Shown here piece by piece: positions 45,457 through 54,380 of a DNA stretch of 64,000 nt. This stretch comes from JAGXLC01 sp041686375 (GTDB taxonomy: Bacteria > Bacteroidota > Bacteroidia > Bacteroidales > UBA12077): assembly GCA_041686375.1 (NCBI GenBank), contig JAWLEB010000002.1:109178-173177 (forward strand), given 5' to 3'. Made by a program: the position numbers and the translations under genes. The stretch's first letter is position 1. Each line of letters starts with the position of its first letter. The notes under the pieces are model-generated. The model saw only the letters and a list, made by a program, of their open reading frames with translations, was not told where the DNA came from and did not search any database.

Positions 45457-46809
45457 ATGAGGATCATGATTGCAGGCGCCGGAGATGTGGGAACACATCT
45501 GGCTAAAATGTTGAGTAGCGAATTACATGATATTGTTATCATTGACCATAATGGAGAGCATTTAGAAGGTATTAACTCAACATTAGATATAATGAGTATA
45601 ACGGGTAAAGCAACTTCTTTTGATACACTCAAAGAGGCCCAAATCAAGAAAACTGACCTGTTTATAGCTGTCACAAATTATGAAGAGACCAATATTACAA
45701 GTGCAATTATTGCTAAGAGACTAGGCGCAAAGCAAACTGTAGCCCGAGTTGACAATCCGGAATATATCCGTCCTATTAACAAAACACACTTCACCAATTT
45801 AGGTATCGATCACCTAATATATCCGGAAAGAATAACGGCAAAAGAAATAACCGGCATGGTTAGTCAGGCTGGCACATCTGAAATTGTCGATTTTACAGGG
45901 GGTAAATTATCTTTATATGTTTTACGATTAGAAGAAAATGCGCCTGTAATAGGAAAAACATTACAACAGGCGACAGAAGAAAGTGGAGAGTTTGATTTTC
46001 GTGCAGTGGCGATAACAAGGAATTCTGAGACAATAATCCCAAGAGGACTGGATACTTTTAAAGTCAATGATCTGATATACGTTGTTACAAATAAGGCGGG
46101 CATTAACGATGTCCTGAGATATTCAGGAAAAAAGAAAAAACTTAATGTAAAAAATGTAATGATCTTAGGAGGCAGCAGAATAGGTATGCGAACTGCGCTT
46201 AGCCTTGAAAATAAAATGAACGTAAAACTCATTGAAAAAGACAAAGAAAAAAGCTCACAATTGGCCGACAGGCTCAACAACACGCTTGTAATTCAAGGCG
46301 ATGGAAGAAATGTTGACCTTTTAAAAGAAGAAGGTCTGGAAAATATGGATACTTTCATTGCAGTAACAGGTAATTCGGAAACGAATCTTTTATCGTGCCT
46401 ACTGGCCAAAAAACTGGGAGTAAAAAAAACCATAGCAGAAATAGAAAATATGGATTATATCAACTTAGGAGAGAATATGGGAGTTGATACCATTATTAAT
46501 AAAAAACTGGTTACGGCAAGCCGAATATATAAATTCACAATGAGTGCTGAAGTATCTACCATGAGATGTCTGACTGGATCGGATGCGGAAGTTCTTGAAT
46601 TTATAGCCAAGCCAAAATCTAAAATTACCAAAGGGGAATTGCGTGAAATTCAATTCCCAAAAGATGCTATTGTTGGAGGTGTAATAAGAGGTAATAAAAG
46701 TTTTATCGCTAAAGGAGACACAAAAATTCTTGCAGATGACAGGGTTGTTGTATTTGCGCTCCCCTCGTCTGTTAAAAAATTAGAGTCCTATTTTAATGCA
46801 AAATCGTGA
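45457..46809 (+). CDS. trkA: Trk potassium-uptake NAD-binding subunit TrkA
   Basis: 450 residues with two RCK units. Each has a Rossmann NAD-binding domain (MRIMIAGAGDVGTHLAKML at the start, VMILGGSRIGMRTALSLE near 235; the second is GGSRIG rather than GxGxxG) followed by a TrkA-C domain. It forms the cytoplasmic gating ring of a Trk/Ktr potassium channel. The membrane subunit gene trkH directly downstream is reduced to a relic, so this TrkA must serve a TrkH encoded elsewhere or be on the way to loss. The reading frame itself shows no damage. Confidence 0.95.
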   Translation: MRIMIAGAGDVGTHLAKMLSSELHDIVIIDHNGEHLEGINSTLDIMSITGKATSFDTLKEAQIKKTDLFIAVTNYEETNITSAIIAKRLGAKQTVARVDNPEYIRPINKTHFTNLGIDHLIYPERITAKEITGMVSQAGTSEIVDFTGGKLSLYVLRLEENAPVIGKTLQQATEESGEFDFRAVAITRNSETIIPRGLDTFKVNDLIYVVTNKAGINDVLRYSGKKKKLNVKNVMILGGSRIGMRTALSLENKMNVKLIEKDKEKSSQLADRLNNTLVIQGDGRNVDLLKEEGLENMDTFIAVTGNSETNLLSCLLAKKLGVKKTIAEIENMDYINLGENMGVDTIINKKLVTASRIYKFTMSAEVSTMRCLTGSDAEVLEFIAKPKSKITKGELREIQFPKDAIVGGVIRGNKSFIAKGDTKILADDRVVVFALPSSVKKLESYFNAKS

Positions 46810-46830
46810 TTAAAAAGAAAGGATTTTAAA

Positions 46831-47250
46831 TTGTCACGCTGGTATAGGTATTTTTTCTTTCCCTGGAGTTCTTTCTTTTATTATAAACAGTTACACATTC
46901 CTTCATCTACTAATGGCTTTTTTGAAACAATACCAAGATTTACAACCACAGGGGCTTCTATTCAATTAATAATGACAAATAATATGGTTTTTTTAGTCTA
47001 AAATATGGTTCTTACAGGATTAAGTACTGTGGTTGTTTCGGTTATCAGATATGGATTAAAATTTTCATTAGGAGCACTGGCTGCTACTCCTGGAAATATT
47101 GAACCAGGAATTGGCGTGGTTGGATCATTAGAAAACTATACCCATTTCCCAGACTTTGGAAAATGGTACCTGTCTTATCTTATGCTATTGGTAAGACTTG
47201 AATTATTTACGGTACTCATATTATTCTCCCCGGCTTTCTGGAAAAAATAA
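46831..47250 (+). pseudogene. trkH: trkH relic (potassium channel subunit)
   Basis: The frame from 46831 contains NGFFETIPRFTTTGASI, the first selectivity-filter region of TrkH (normally GFFEAMSGFTTTGASI), then hits TAA at 46999. In the same frame from 47005 the true TrkH C-terminus follows: SLGALAATPGNIEPGIGVVG, LENYTHFPDFGKWYLSYLM and LELFTVLILFSPAFWKK. About 140 codons remain of roughly 480: the N-terminal ~100 and a central ~280 residues are gone, which removes most of the pore. The order trkA-trkH is preserved. Confidence 0.88.
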
Positions 47251-47270
47251 CCGGGGAGACAGGATTTTTT
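47225..47270 (+). terminator. Probable terminator at the trkH relic end
   Basis: TCTCCCCGG (47225-47233) pairs with CCGGGGAGA (47251-47259) over 9 bp, spanning the trkH stop codon, with TTTTTT at 47265-47270 a few bases later. The 5-base gap before the T run makes it weaker than a canonical one. Confidence 0.55.
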
Positions 47271-47313
47271 AAATTTATAGTATTATTATCATCTATGTTA
47301 ACAATTAAAAAAA

Positions 47314-47931
47314 TCATACAACAAGTTCACCTAAACCTTCACGAACAATAACAGGTTCGGTATCTGTGCAGTCAACTACAGTGGATGCATCAAGGTTACC
47401 CGGGCCGCCATCAATAATTATATCAACCATTTTGTCATATTTCTCATAAATTTGTTCAGAATCTATCATATAATCCAGTATCTCATCATCATTGTCATAT
47501 AAAGAAGTAGTCATAATAGGATGACCAAGTTCCTTTACAATTTCCAGTGGTATATTATTATCAGGTATTCGAATACCCACTGTCTTCTTTTTGCTCTGAT
47601 ATATTTGTGGAACTTTATTACTGGCAGGTAAAATAAAGGTAAAAGGACCGGGCAGGTTATGTTTCAGCATTTTGAATGTTGTTTTCTTTAAAGGTTTCAC
47701 AAATTCAGAGGCTTGACTTAAATCACTACAAATCAATGAATAATTATTTTGATTTTTCTTGTTTTTACCAATTTTCTTTAATCCGTCACCGGATTTTGTA
47801 TTGTTTATGCTCCATCCAAGGGCATAAACTGTATCAGTAGGATAAATAATAAGGCCTTCATTTCTCAGCGTTTCGGCTACTCTTTGAATTTGTCGCTGAC
47901 TTGGATTTGTAGAATGGATCTTTAATAGCAT
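47314..47931 (-). CDS. Sua5/YciO/YrdC-family protein
   Basis: 205 residues from the ATG at 47931; the upstream in-frame start at 47973 is less likely because the family begins at MLLKIHS. It has the YrdC fold: GLIIYPTDTVYALGWSINN, LICSDLSQASEFV, NLPGPFTFILPASN and VGIRIPDN. It lacks the C-terminal Sua5 domain. Members either make threonylcarbamoyl-AMP for the t6A37 tRNA modification (TsaC) or are YciO-type paralogues of uncertain role. The KxR signature of true TsaC is not clear here, so YciO-like is the safer call. Confidence 0.8.
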   Translation of the reverse strand: MLLKIHSTNPSQRQIQRVAETLRNEGLIIYPTDTVYALGWSINNTKSGDGLKKIGKNKKNQNNYSLICSDLSQASEFVKPLKKTTFKMLKHNLPGPFTFILPASNKVPQIYQSKKKTVGIRIPDNNIPLEIVKELGHPIMTTSLYDNDDEILDYMIDSEQIYEKYDKMVDIIIDGGPGNLDASTVVDCTDTEPVIVREGLGELVV

Positions 47932-48021
47932 ACTTAGATGTTTTAGAAGGTTAAACGAAAAAAAATAAAGCAAAAATCAGTGTATATATGTAAACGGAAT
48001 AGCAGACAAATTGTTTTTAAC

Positions 48022-48049
48022 AAAAAAGGGAATCCTGAAAAGAATTCCC
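48022..48049 (-). terminator. Intrinsic terminator after the transaldolase gene
   Basis: On the minus strand GGGAAT pairs with ATTCCC (48044-48049 and 48028-48033) around a 10-nt loop, followed by TTTTTT. It lies about 30 bp past the transaldolase stop. Confidence 0.7.
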
Positions 48050-48080
48050 CTATATATGATAAATAATATGAGTTTCGATG

Positions 48081-48737
48081 CTATTGGTTAGACTTCCTGT
48101 GATCCTCAAGGAATTTCTCAAGCCCGATATCTGTAAGTGGGTGTTTCAACAGCCCTAAAATTGGTTTCAGAGGACATGTAGCTACATCAGCTCCTGCTTC
48201 AACAACCTGTATAATATGCATTGTGTGTCGTATTGATGCAGCCAATACCTGTGTTTCAAAGCCATAATAATTGTACATATCGGCAATTTGTCTTATCAGG
48301 TCAACTCCATCGGTAGAAATATCATCCAAACGACCAATAAAGGGAGATACGTATGTAGCACCGGCTTTAGCAGCCAACAATGCCTGTCCGGCTGAAAAAA
48401 CCAATGTACAGTTGGTTTTAATTCCTTTTTCTTTTAATGCTTTAATGGCTTTGACACCATCTTTAATCATCGGAATTTTCACTACTATTTGTGGGTGGAG
48501 AGCAGCCAGGTTTTCGGCTTCTTTCATCATACCATCAAAATCTGTGGCAATTACTTCTGCACTCACATCGCCATCCACAATTTCACAAATTTTCCTGTAG
48601 TGTTCTTCAATATTTTTCTGCCCTTTGATACCCTCTTTAGCCATCAAAGATGGATTGGTTGTTACGCCATCAAGCACACCTAATTCTTGTGCCTCCCCTA
48701 TCTGTTCCAGGTTTGCTGTATCTATAAAAAACTTCAT
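48081..48737 (-). CDS. Transaldolase / fructose-6-phosphate aldolase family
   Basis: 218 residues from MKFFIDTANLEQIGEAQ; the longer in-frame start at 48770 adds an unlikely hydrophilic extension. It is the short TalB-like/FSA subfamily: VTTNPSLMAKEG, the Schiff-base Lys in QIVVKIPMI, NCTLVFSAGQALLAAKAG and TYVSPFIGRLDD. It moves a dihydroxyacetone unit in the pentose-phosphate pathway. These short proteins include both true transaldolases and fructose-6-phosphate aldolases; which applies is uncertain. Confidence 0.9.
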   Translation of the reverse strand: MKFFIDTANLEQIGEAQELGVLDGVTTNPSLMAKEGIKGQKNIEEHYRKICEIVDGDVSAEVIATDFDGMMKEAENLAALHPQIVVKIPMIKDGVKAIKALKEKGIKTNCTLVFSAGQALLAAKAGATYVSPFIGRLDDISTDGVDLIRQIADMYNYYGFETQVLAASIRHTMHIIQVVEAGADVATCPLKPILGLLKHPLTDIGLEKFLEDHRKSNQ

Positions 48738-48882
48738 AATATCATTTTTTGCTGTTAAAAACTGGCTCAAAAATAATTTAAAAAATGATATTTAAAAATA
48801 ATCAATCAAAATTACCACGATAAATTATACTCCACAGTCGATTCTTTACAGAAAGAATGTATATAATAAGAAAATGACCTTT

Positions 48883-50313
48883 TTAAAAATACAAGTCCCT
48901 CTCCCCTTCTTTAATCTGTTCAATCCTATTACGAAGTTCATCTACTCGTTTAAAATCATTCAAATCCCGGATATTTTTCTCTATAATTTTCCATCCTTTT
49001 TCCGCAATTTCAGGGGTAGCGTAATCCACAAGATATTCCGCAAGGGTCAGGATGGCATTGGGGGTACAATATCTTTTGATAAATCCAGGTACAGAAAATT
49101 CCATAAAGTGCTCGCCAGTTCTTCCCAGACGGTAACAAGCTGTGCAGAAAGAAGGTAAATAACCATCTTCAAGCAATTCATCTATTACTTCTCCAAGCGA
49201 CCTGGAATCTCCTATATGAAATTGTTCCCTGTTCAAATTCTGCTCTTCATTTTTGGTATCTGAATAGGAGCCTAATTCAATTTTCGTTCCCCCGTCTATT
49301 TGACTGACACCAAAATCCATTACTTCCTTCCTGATATTCGAAGATTCCCTTGCGGTTAGAATCAAACCGGTATAAGGCACAGCAAGCCTTAAGATCGCAA
49401 TTATACGTAAAAATTCATCATCGGTAACCTCATATTCAGGTTCCAAATCCAATTCTGATGCATCTTTAATTCTTGGAAATGAAATGGTATGCGGGCCAAC
49501 ATTATAGCAGGCCTCCAGGTGATTTGTATGACGAACCAGTGAAAGTACTTCAAACCGCCAGTCATATAGTCCAAACAAAGCTCCGATACCTACATCATCA
49601 ACACCTGCTTCCTGTGCGCGGTCTAACGAAGTTAAACGCCAGTCATAATCACGCTTCTTACCACCTAAATGATACCATTTGTAAACTTCCGGATGATAGG
49701 TTTCCTGAAAAATCTGGTATGTACCTATCCCTGCAGCACCTACAGTGCGAAAACCTTCAATTTCTAACGGAGCTGCATTTATATTAACCCTGCGTATTTC
49801 TCCATTCCCTTTTTTAACATCATAAACTTTCTTCACAGTATGTGCAATATAATCAGGTGAATAATCCGGATGCTCTCCATATACCAATATTAACCTTTTT
49901 TGTCCATTATCTTCGAGCGCTTCTACTTCCTTAACTATTTCATCATCTGTTAAGGTTCTCCTCACTGCGTATTTATTAGAAGTCCTAAAGCCACAGTATT
50001 TGCAATCATTCGTACACTTATTACCAATATACAATGGAGCAAAAAGCACAATCCGGTTGCCATAAATTTTGTTCTTCAAATCGCGCGCTCCTTGCTTAAT
50101 TTCTTCAACCAGATCCGGATCTTTAGCATTCACCAAAATGGCAGTATCTCTAAGTGACAACCGTTCTTTGTTCAATGATTTATTGATTATATTTCTAACC
50201 TCCTCTTTTGAGGGCTCACTTGTTTTTTTAATGTAACCCCAGATTTCGTGTGGGGCTATAAACGGCTTCATTCGCTCGTCGTTAATGCTATATTTGCCTG
50301 GATTAAAGTTCAT
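48883..50313 (-). CDS. hydG: [FeFe]-hydrogenase maturase HydG (radical SAM tyrosine lyase)
   Basis: 476 residues. HydG cleaves tyrosine to p-cresol and the CO and CN ligands of the hydrogenase H-cluster iron. The radical-SAM cluster motif CxxxCxxC is at residues 100-107 (CTNDCKYC) inside IGNKCTNDCKYCGFR. The C-terminal auxiliary-cluster site CxxC...C (SFCTACYRLGRTGEHFMEF, then KRYC) distinguishes HydG from the related thiamine enzyme ThiH. It is the last gene of a leftward operon after a TM1266-type regulator and a TonB receptor (19 bp gap). HydA, HydE and HydF are not in the window. Confidence 0.95.
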   Translation of the reverse strand: MNFNPGKYSINDERMKPFIAPHEIWGYIKKTSEPSKEEVRNIINKSLNKERLSLRDTAILVNAKDPDLVEEIKQGARDLKNKIYGNRIVLFAPLYIGNKCTNDCKYCGFRTSNKYAVRRTLTDDEIVKEVEALEDNGQKRLILVYGEHPDYSPDYIAHTVKKVYDVKKGNGEIRRVNINAAPLEIEGFRTVGAAGIGTYQIFQETYHPEVYKWYHLGGKKRDYDWRLTSLDRAQEAGVDDVGIGALFGLYDWRFEVLSLVRHTNHLEACYNVGPHTISFPRIKDASELDLEPEYEVTDDEFLRIIAILRLAVPYTGLILTARESSNIRKEVMDFGVSQIDGGTKIELGSYSDTKNEEQNLNREQFHIGDSRSLGEVIDELLEDGYLPSFCTACYRLGRTGEHFMEFSVPGFIKRYCTPNAILTLAEYLVDYATPEIAEKGWKIIEKNIRDLNDFKRVDELRNRIEQIKEGERDLYF

Positions 50314-50332
50314 ATTTTGAAGATTTTTATAA

Positions 50333-52738
50333 CTAGAATTTTAATTGAGCTTTTATGTATATATTTCTCCCTGGTTGTAAATCCAACAGACCACGGTTAC
50401 TAGATAAATGATTTCTATATGATTCGTCTAATATATTCTTTACGCCTGTGAATATTTTCAATTTGGCATAATTCAGATTTATTCCTTCTGAAGCCAGGTT
50501 TAAATCGAATAGCACATATCCCTCAGTTTTTTCTTCATTATCAGCAATTTTATCCTGTCTGTCAAACATAATAGCGGTCAAATCAGCAGAACCGAGATTC
50601 TTTAAACGATATTCCACTCCTAGGCGCCCGTTTAGTGGTGGAATCAATGGCAGATTGGTATTGTTTTTCTTATCCATGCCCCTGACAAAGGATGTATTGC
50701 CATGAATCATAATATTATTGTGAACATTGTAAACAAACTGAAGATCAAATCCGTATATTCTGGCCTTGTCAACATTGCTATTGATCAATGCCGGTAAAGT
50801 ATCGGCTCCTCCTGTTTCATATTTTTTGATATAGGTACCGGGTTTTTCCACTACCAGGTTTGAAAACTGATTAAGAAAACCATTGGCTTTAAACTGAAAA
50901 TTTTGGCTCCATATTCTCACACCCAGATCATAAGAATAACCATTTTCAGGTTTAAGTTCCGGATCGCCAAGGCGTATCATGTTACCAAGGTCAATATACT
51001 TATATCGCTCTTCAATGGAAGGGGATCGGAATGAACGCCCTGCATTCAAGGTTAAGTCTGTATTTTCAGTAAGATGATACAACATTCCGATATCAGTACT
51101 CCAGGATGTATTATGAACCGTCTGTTCTTCAAATGTAACAACCTGTTTTGGTGGTGGTTCAACTGGTTCTTCATCTCTTATAAAAAATTCCGGATCAACT
51201 GTATGTTCGTTATGCACCATGATAAAATCATACCTTCCACCAATGGATATTTTCAAATTATTATCTAAGGTGTAAAATTCATTCTGCAGAAAAACCCCTG
51301 CGCTTCCAAATTTTGAGTCGGGTATGGGTATTTCTCCGACAACCAGATTAACAGTATCCGTGGGTTCTCCGGCATCATCCAAAATTTCTTGTGTTATATA
51401 TTTTTCTCTTTTTGTTGTTAATTTTCTTTGCCAGAAATCAATGCCGCCAATAATATTATAATTCGACTTGAAAGACCAGTTTGTTTTAAGCTGAAGACCA
51501 TTTGTATTATGTTTTCCTGAAGGAAGAGTCTGCTCAGGTGTTATTCTCATATTCTTATTTGTTTGTGTAACATTGGGCTCCAGCAATACATCCCTTAAAA
51601 TATACTGGTGAAAGTATTTAATTGACATTTCACTGAGTTCGGGGAGTATATCCGTTATTTTATATTCAATACTCGTTAAATTTCTATCTGCATTAGTATA
51701 TGTAGCTTTAGCGGATGAAGGGAAAGGATCCCCACCGGGCAAACCCACATCATTAGCAGAAAAACGCTGAAATTGCACTAATAATGTTTGATTTTCAAAA
51801 GTCTTTAACCCAACATTCAGTGATATATTATGGTCTTCAAACTGACTATTGGGTAAAACCCCTTGAGGTGTTTTCAGGTTAGATGCTTTTCTAATTTTAC
51901 CACCAATTCTAAAATGGGCAAAATCATTTCCTCCTTCTGCGGCAAATTTTTGTCCGTATAATTCATTTACGGTTTGAAATTCTGTTTCTAAAGCCCCGAC
52001 AACATAGGGTTCGTCTGTGAAACTTCCTCTTTTAGAAATAAAATTCACTATACCTCCCATGGCACCTGTACCGTATAATGATGATGAGGTTCCTTTAATT
52101 ACTTCTACTCGTTCTAGTTCTGACATATCCACTAAAGATAAACTTGCTGCCAGATCAGTTGCCGTTTCTATTCTGTTTCCATCTATAAGCGCTACCAACC
52201 GTTGTTCGTTTAATCCCCTGATATTTATCGAAGTTGCCCATACTCCGTCATCGCGCACCGTAATGCCAGGCTGATTCTCAAGAAATTCTGAAGGTGAAAA
52301 ACCAACTAAATGTTCAGCCTTATTGTCTGTCATCACCTCCAGGGGCATTGACACATTTTTTACACGTTTATTCTGATAAAGACTGCTCACGACTATCTCC
52401 CCTAAATCAATCAGCATCTCTTCCATCTTTATTGATACATCCACTTTTTCCTGTTCTACCTGGACTTTCTGTCTATGAGTTTTATATCCTACATGTGAAG
52501 CTGCAAGTGTATACATTCCAGGTGGAACATTATCAATCGTAAAAATGCCATTATCTCTCGTAGTGACTGCTGCATTGAATCCGGATTCAGCTTCTGCAGG
52601 GGAAACCATAACATTAACACCAGCCAATGGTTCTCCATTCTCTCTATCAATAGCTTTTCCGGCTATTGTACCTTCCTGACCCAACAGATTTGAGAAAGGG
52701 AAAAATAATATAAACGATAAAAAAATAAGTATTCTCAT
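50333..52738 (-). CDS. TonB-dependent receptor in the hydG operon
   Basis: 801 residues of an outer-membrane receptor. Signal peptide to residue 21 (FFPFSNLLGQ). A carboxypeptidase-regulatory-like domain at about 24-110 contains GKAIDRENGEPLAGVNVMV. The plug follows (INIRGLNEQRLVALIDGNR, then ELERVEVIKGTSSSLYGTGAMGGIVNFIS). A 22-strand barrel ends with the outer-membrane signal NIYIKAQLKF. The ATG overlaps the regulator stop by one base (TAATG), which suggests translational coupling. In Bacteroidota such receptors import siderophores, corrinoids, haem or peptides; which ligand is unknown. Linkage to hydG suggests a metal or cofactor source for hydrogenase maturation. Confidence 0.9.
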   Translation of the reverse strand: MRILIFLSFILFFPFSNLLGQEGTIAGKAIDRENGEPLAGVNVMVSPAEAESGFNAAVTTRDNGIFTIDNVPPGMYTLAASHVGYKTHRQKVQVEQEKVDVSIKMEEMLIDLGEIVVSSLYQNKRVKNVSMPLEVMTDNKAEHLVGFSPSEFLENQPGITVRDDGVWATSINIRGLNEQRLVALIDGNRIETATDLAASLSLVDMSELERVEVIKGTSSSLYGTGAMGGIVNFISKRGSFTDEPYVVGALETEFQTVNELYGQKFAAEGGNDFAHFRIGGKIRKASNLKTPQGVLPNSQFEDHNISLNVGLKTFENQTLLVQFQRFSANDVGLPGGDPFPSSAKATYTNADRNLTSIEYKITDILPELSEMSIKYFHQYILRDVLLEPNVTQTNKNMRITPEQTLPSGKHNTNGLQLKTNWSFKSNYNIIGGIDFWQRKLTTKREKYITQEILDDAGEPTDTVNLVVGEIPIPDSKFGSAGVFLQNEFYTLDNNLKISIGGRYDFIMVHNEHTVDPEFFIRDEEPVEPPPKQVVTFEEQTVHNTSWSTDIGMLYHLTENTDLTLNAGRSFRSPSIEERYKYIDLGNMIRLGDPELKPENGYSYDLGVRIWSQNFQFKANGFLNQFSNLVVEKPGTYIKKYETGGADTLPALINSNVDKARIYGFDLQFVYNVHNNIMIHGNTSFVRGMDKKNNTNLPLIPPLNGRLGVEYRLKNLGSADLTAIMFDRQDKIADNEEKTEGYVLFDLNLASEGINLNYAKLKIFTGVKNILDESYRNHLSSNRGLLDLQPGRNIYIKAQLKF

Positions 52739-52986
52739 TATTCACTATTCCTTAGCAATACTGACTTGATCTGGATACCTTCCAAACGACCAATCTGTCC
52801 GGTTAAAGAACCAATCTCATCAGTAGTGCCTTCCACAACAAGTGAAATAAGACTTGTCCCGTCTGTTCTCGGTAAGCCTTGTCTACCTATTATCAACGAG
52901 GCATGTTGTGAAAGAATGGAGTTCAGGTAATCGACGTTTTGTCGATCAACTATTCGAATGAGGGCTGTTCCTATTCTCTTTTCCAT
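52738..52986 (-). CDS. TM1266-type iron-only hydrogenase system regulator
   Basis: 82 residues from MEKRIGTALIRIVDRQN; an upstream in-frame ATG at 53016 is possible but would add a polar N-terminus foreign to the family. The small ACT-like fold is typical of proteins annotated as iron-only hydrogenase system putative regulators: SILSQHASLIIGRQGLPR, TSLISLVVEGTTDEIGSLTGQIGRL and VLLRNSE. The mechanism is not established. It leads the leftward operon with the TonB receptor and hydG, and an inverted repeat TGTTTC-N9-GAAACA (53009-53029) lies just upstream. Confidence 0.85.
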   Translation of the reverse strand: MEKRIGTALIRIVDRQNVDYLNSILSQHASLIIGRQGLPRTDGTSLISLVVEGTTDEIGSLTGQIGRLEGIQIKSVLLRNSE

Positions 52987-53008
52987 CAGGTTATCCTCCG
53001 GATTAGAT

Positions 53009-53029
53009 TGTTTCATTAACCTTGAAACA
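53009..53029. promoter_or_regulatory. Inverted repeat upstream of the hydG operon
   Basis: TGTTTC (53009-53014) and GAAACA (53024-53029) form a 21-bp dyad about 23 bp before the regulator ATG (read on the minus strand). It could be an operator or the base of a small hairpin. I found no second copy in the promoters of the two other TM1266-like genes. Confidence 0.3.
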
Positions 53030-53345
53030 GAGTATATCCGTTTCTCAGTATTAACTGTTAATTATTTCACAAATTTACAAAATCTTACCACTTCAAGGCA
53101 ATGTTTTTTATCATGTTTAAGTATAAAAGCGATCTTGGATTGTAAACGGAAGCGAGTCAAAGTTCGTTGATATTATCAGGTTGTAAAATTTACATCTCGC
53201 TGGTTATAAATAGCTAAACAAAATCAGCATGTAAAATACAGACATTACAATCCATCAGTTTAGTTGACAGCAATTAAATCAAGAAAAAATGCCATAGAGA
53301 ATTTTAACAATACAACGCTGCTGCCTGCAGATTGCAATGCCTTTT
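53030..53345. other. Intergenic region between the TlpA-like gene and the hydG operon
   Basis: About 315 bp of AT-rich DNA with no gene. It must contain the promoter of the leftward hydG operon. I saw no riboswitch or strong terminator. Confidence 0.4.
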
Positions 53346-53909
53346 CTATTGCAACCTTTCCTTCAGAATTTTCAGCATCTGCTTAAACTCCTCTTCTTTA
53401 TATCCTGTGCACTGATAAATAATCTTGCCCTCTTTGTCAACGACTACATTTCGGGGAATATATTTCTCGGCAAATTTACTATAAACCACTCTCCCCGTAT
53501 CTGGTGCAAATTTAAAAGTATAGTCATTCTCTTCGTTAAACTCCTTCATCTCACTCATATCATGTTCCCTTCCGATACTCACCATAAAGAAATCTTCTTT
53601 ATCTTTGTATTTCTCCCAAACCTGCTCCTGAAGAGCTGGCATTTCTTCCATACATGAGGGACACCATGTGGCGAAAAAATTTATCAATACAATATTCCCA
53701 TCAAGTTCAGAAATCTTATAAGTATTTCCATCAATTGTTTCAAAAGAAAATTCCGGAACGTCCTGTCCCACTTGTATTAACGTACTTTCTTTAATGTCAG
53801 AAGTATCTTCCCCTGCTTGTTGTGTATCTGTTCTTTCAGATTCTTCCTTACTATTCTTACAACCCATCAAAAATGCGGGAATTAAAGCTAATAAAATCAG
53901 TTTCTTCAT
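53346..53909 (-). CDS. TlpA/ResA-like thioredoxin lipoprotein
   Basis: 187 residues. A lipoprotein signal MKKLILLALIPAFLMGC has the lipid-modified Cys at residue 17. An acidic linker is followed by an AhpC/TSA-thioredoxin domain: PEFSFETIDGNTYKISELDG, then NFFATWCPSCMEEMPAL with the redox pair CPSC. Catalytic surroundings (cis-Pro region YIPRNVVVDKEG) are present. It is a membrane-attached periplasmic thiol oxidoreductase, perhaps for cytochrome or envelope-protein maturation. It lies upstream of the hydG operon on the same strand but is separated by more than 300 bp. Confidence 0.88.
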   Translation of the reverse strand: MKKLILLALIPAFLMGCKNSKEESERTDTQQAGEDTSDIKESTLIQVGQDVPEFSFETIDGNTYKISELDGNIVLINFFATWCPSCMEEMPALQEQVWEKYKDKEDFFMVSIGREHDMSEMKEFNEENDYTFKFAPDTGRVVYSKFAEKYIPRNVVVDKEGKIIYQCTGYKEEEFKQMLKILKERLQ

Positions 53910-54055
53910 AATTATTAAATTAATATTTTAAGATATTTTTATCCTTTGTAGGCAAATATACTTTTTTTATTCTTTTTTTAATATATTTATTAGCTTATAT
54001 CTTTTGTAGCTTAATAAGAAAGCAAAATCATAGTGAAAATCTAAGAATACTAAAC

Positions 54056-54313
54056 ATGAAAGAAATTAGAATACTGGGTATCAACGTATTTGACAGAATA
54101 AAAGCTGCCCGGCAAGTTCAATCAATATTGAGTGAATTTGCAACATTAATTGAAACCCGACTCGGTTTTCATGAGCTAACAACCCAAGTAAGCAGCCGAA
54201 AAGCTTTTATAATACTAAAACTAAAAGGTAACCCAGAAGACTGGAAAAAAATTGAAAAACGTCTTACTGAAATAGGAGGGATTGAAATTAAAACAATGAA
54301 TTTTAACATTTAA
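54056..54313 (+). CDS. TM1266-like regulator paralogue 1
   Basis: 85 residues. MKEIRILGINVFDRIKAARQ, then SILSEFATLIETRLGFHEL and a C-terminal KIEKRLTEIGGIEIKTMNF. It has the same ACT-like small fold and order as the hydG-linked regulator (52738-52986), including the IL-S-x-x-A/S-x-x-I-x-x-R-x-G core, but is clearly diverged. It is one of two tandem copies, 67 bp apart, divergent from the TlpA-like gene. Family assignment is by pattern. Confidence 0.65.
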   Translation: MKEIRILGINVFDRIKAARQVQSILSEFATLIETRLGFHELTTQVSSRKAFIILKLKGNPEDWKKIEKRLTEIGGIEIKTMNFNI

Positions 54314-54380
54314 CATCCTAAATTAAACAAAAGATTTCTTAGTATAAGATTAAAATTTCGGAATTTAAAAAACAAAAGCT

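Noticed and set aside
48883..50313. ThiH (thiamine biosynthesis) instead of HydG
   Set aside because: The C-terminal CxxC...C auxiliary-cluster site and the adjacent TM1266-type regulator favour HydG; no thi genes are nearby.
53009..53029. TGTTTC-N9-GAAACA as an operator for the TM1266-type regulators
   Set aside because: Only one copy is visible and it is absent before the two paralogues, so it is listed only as a low-confidence feature.
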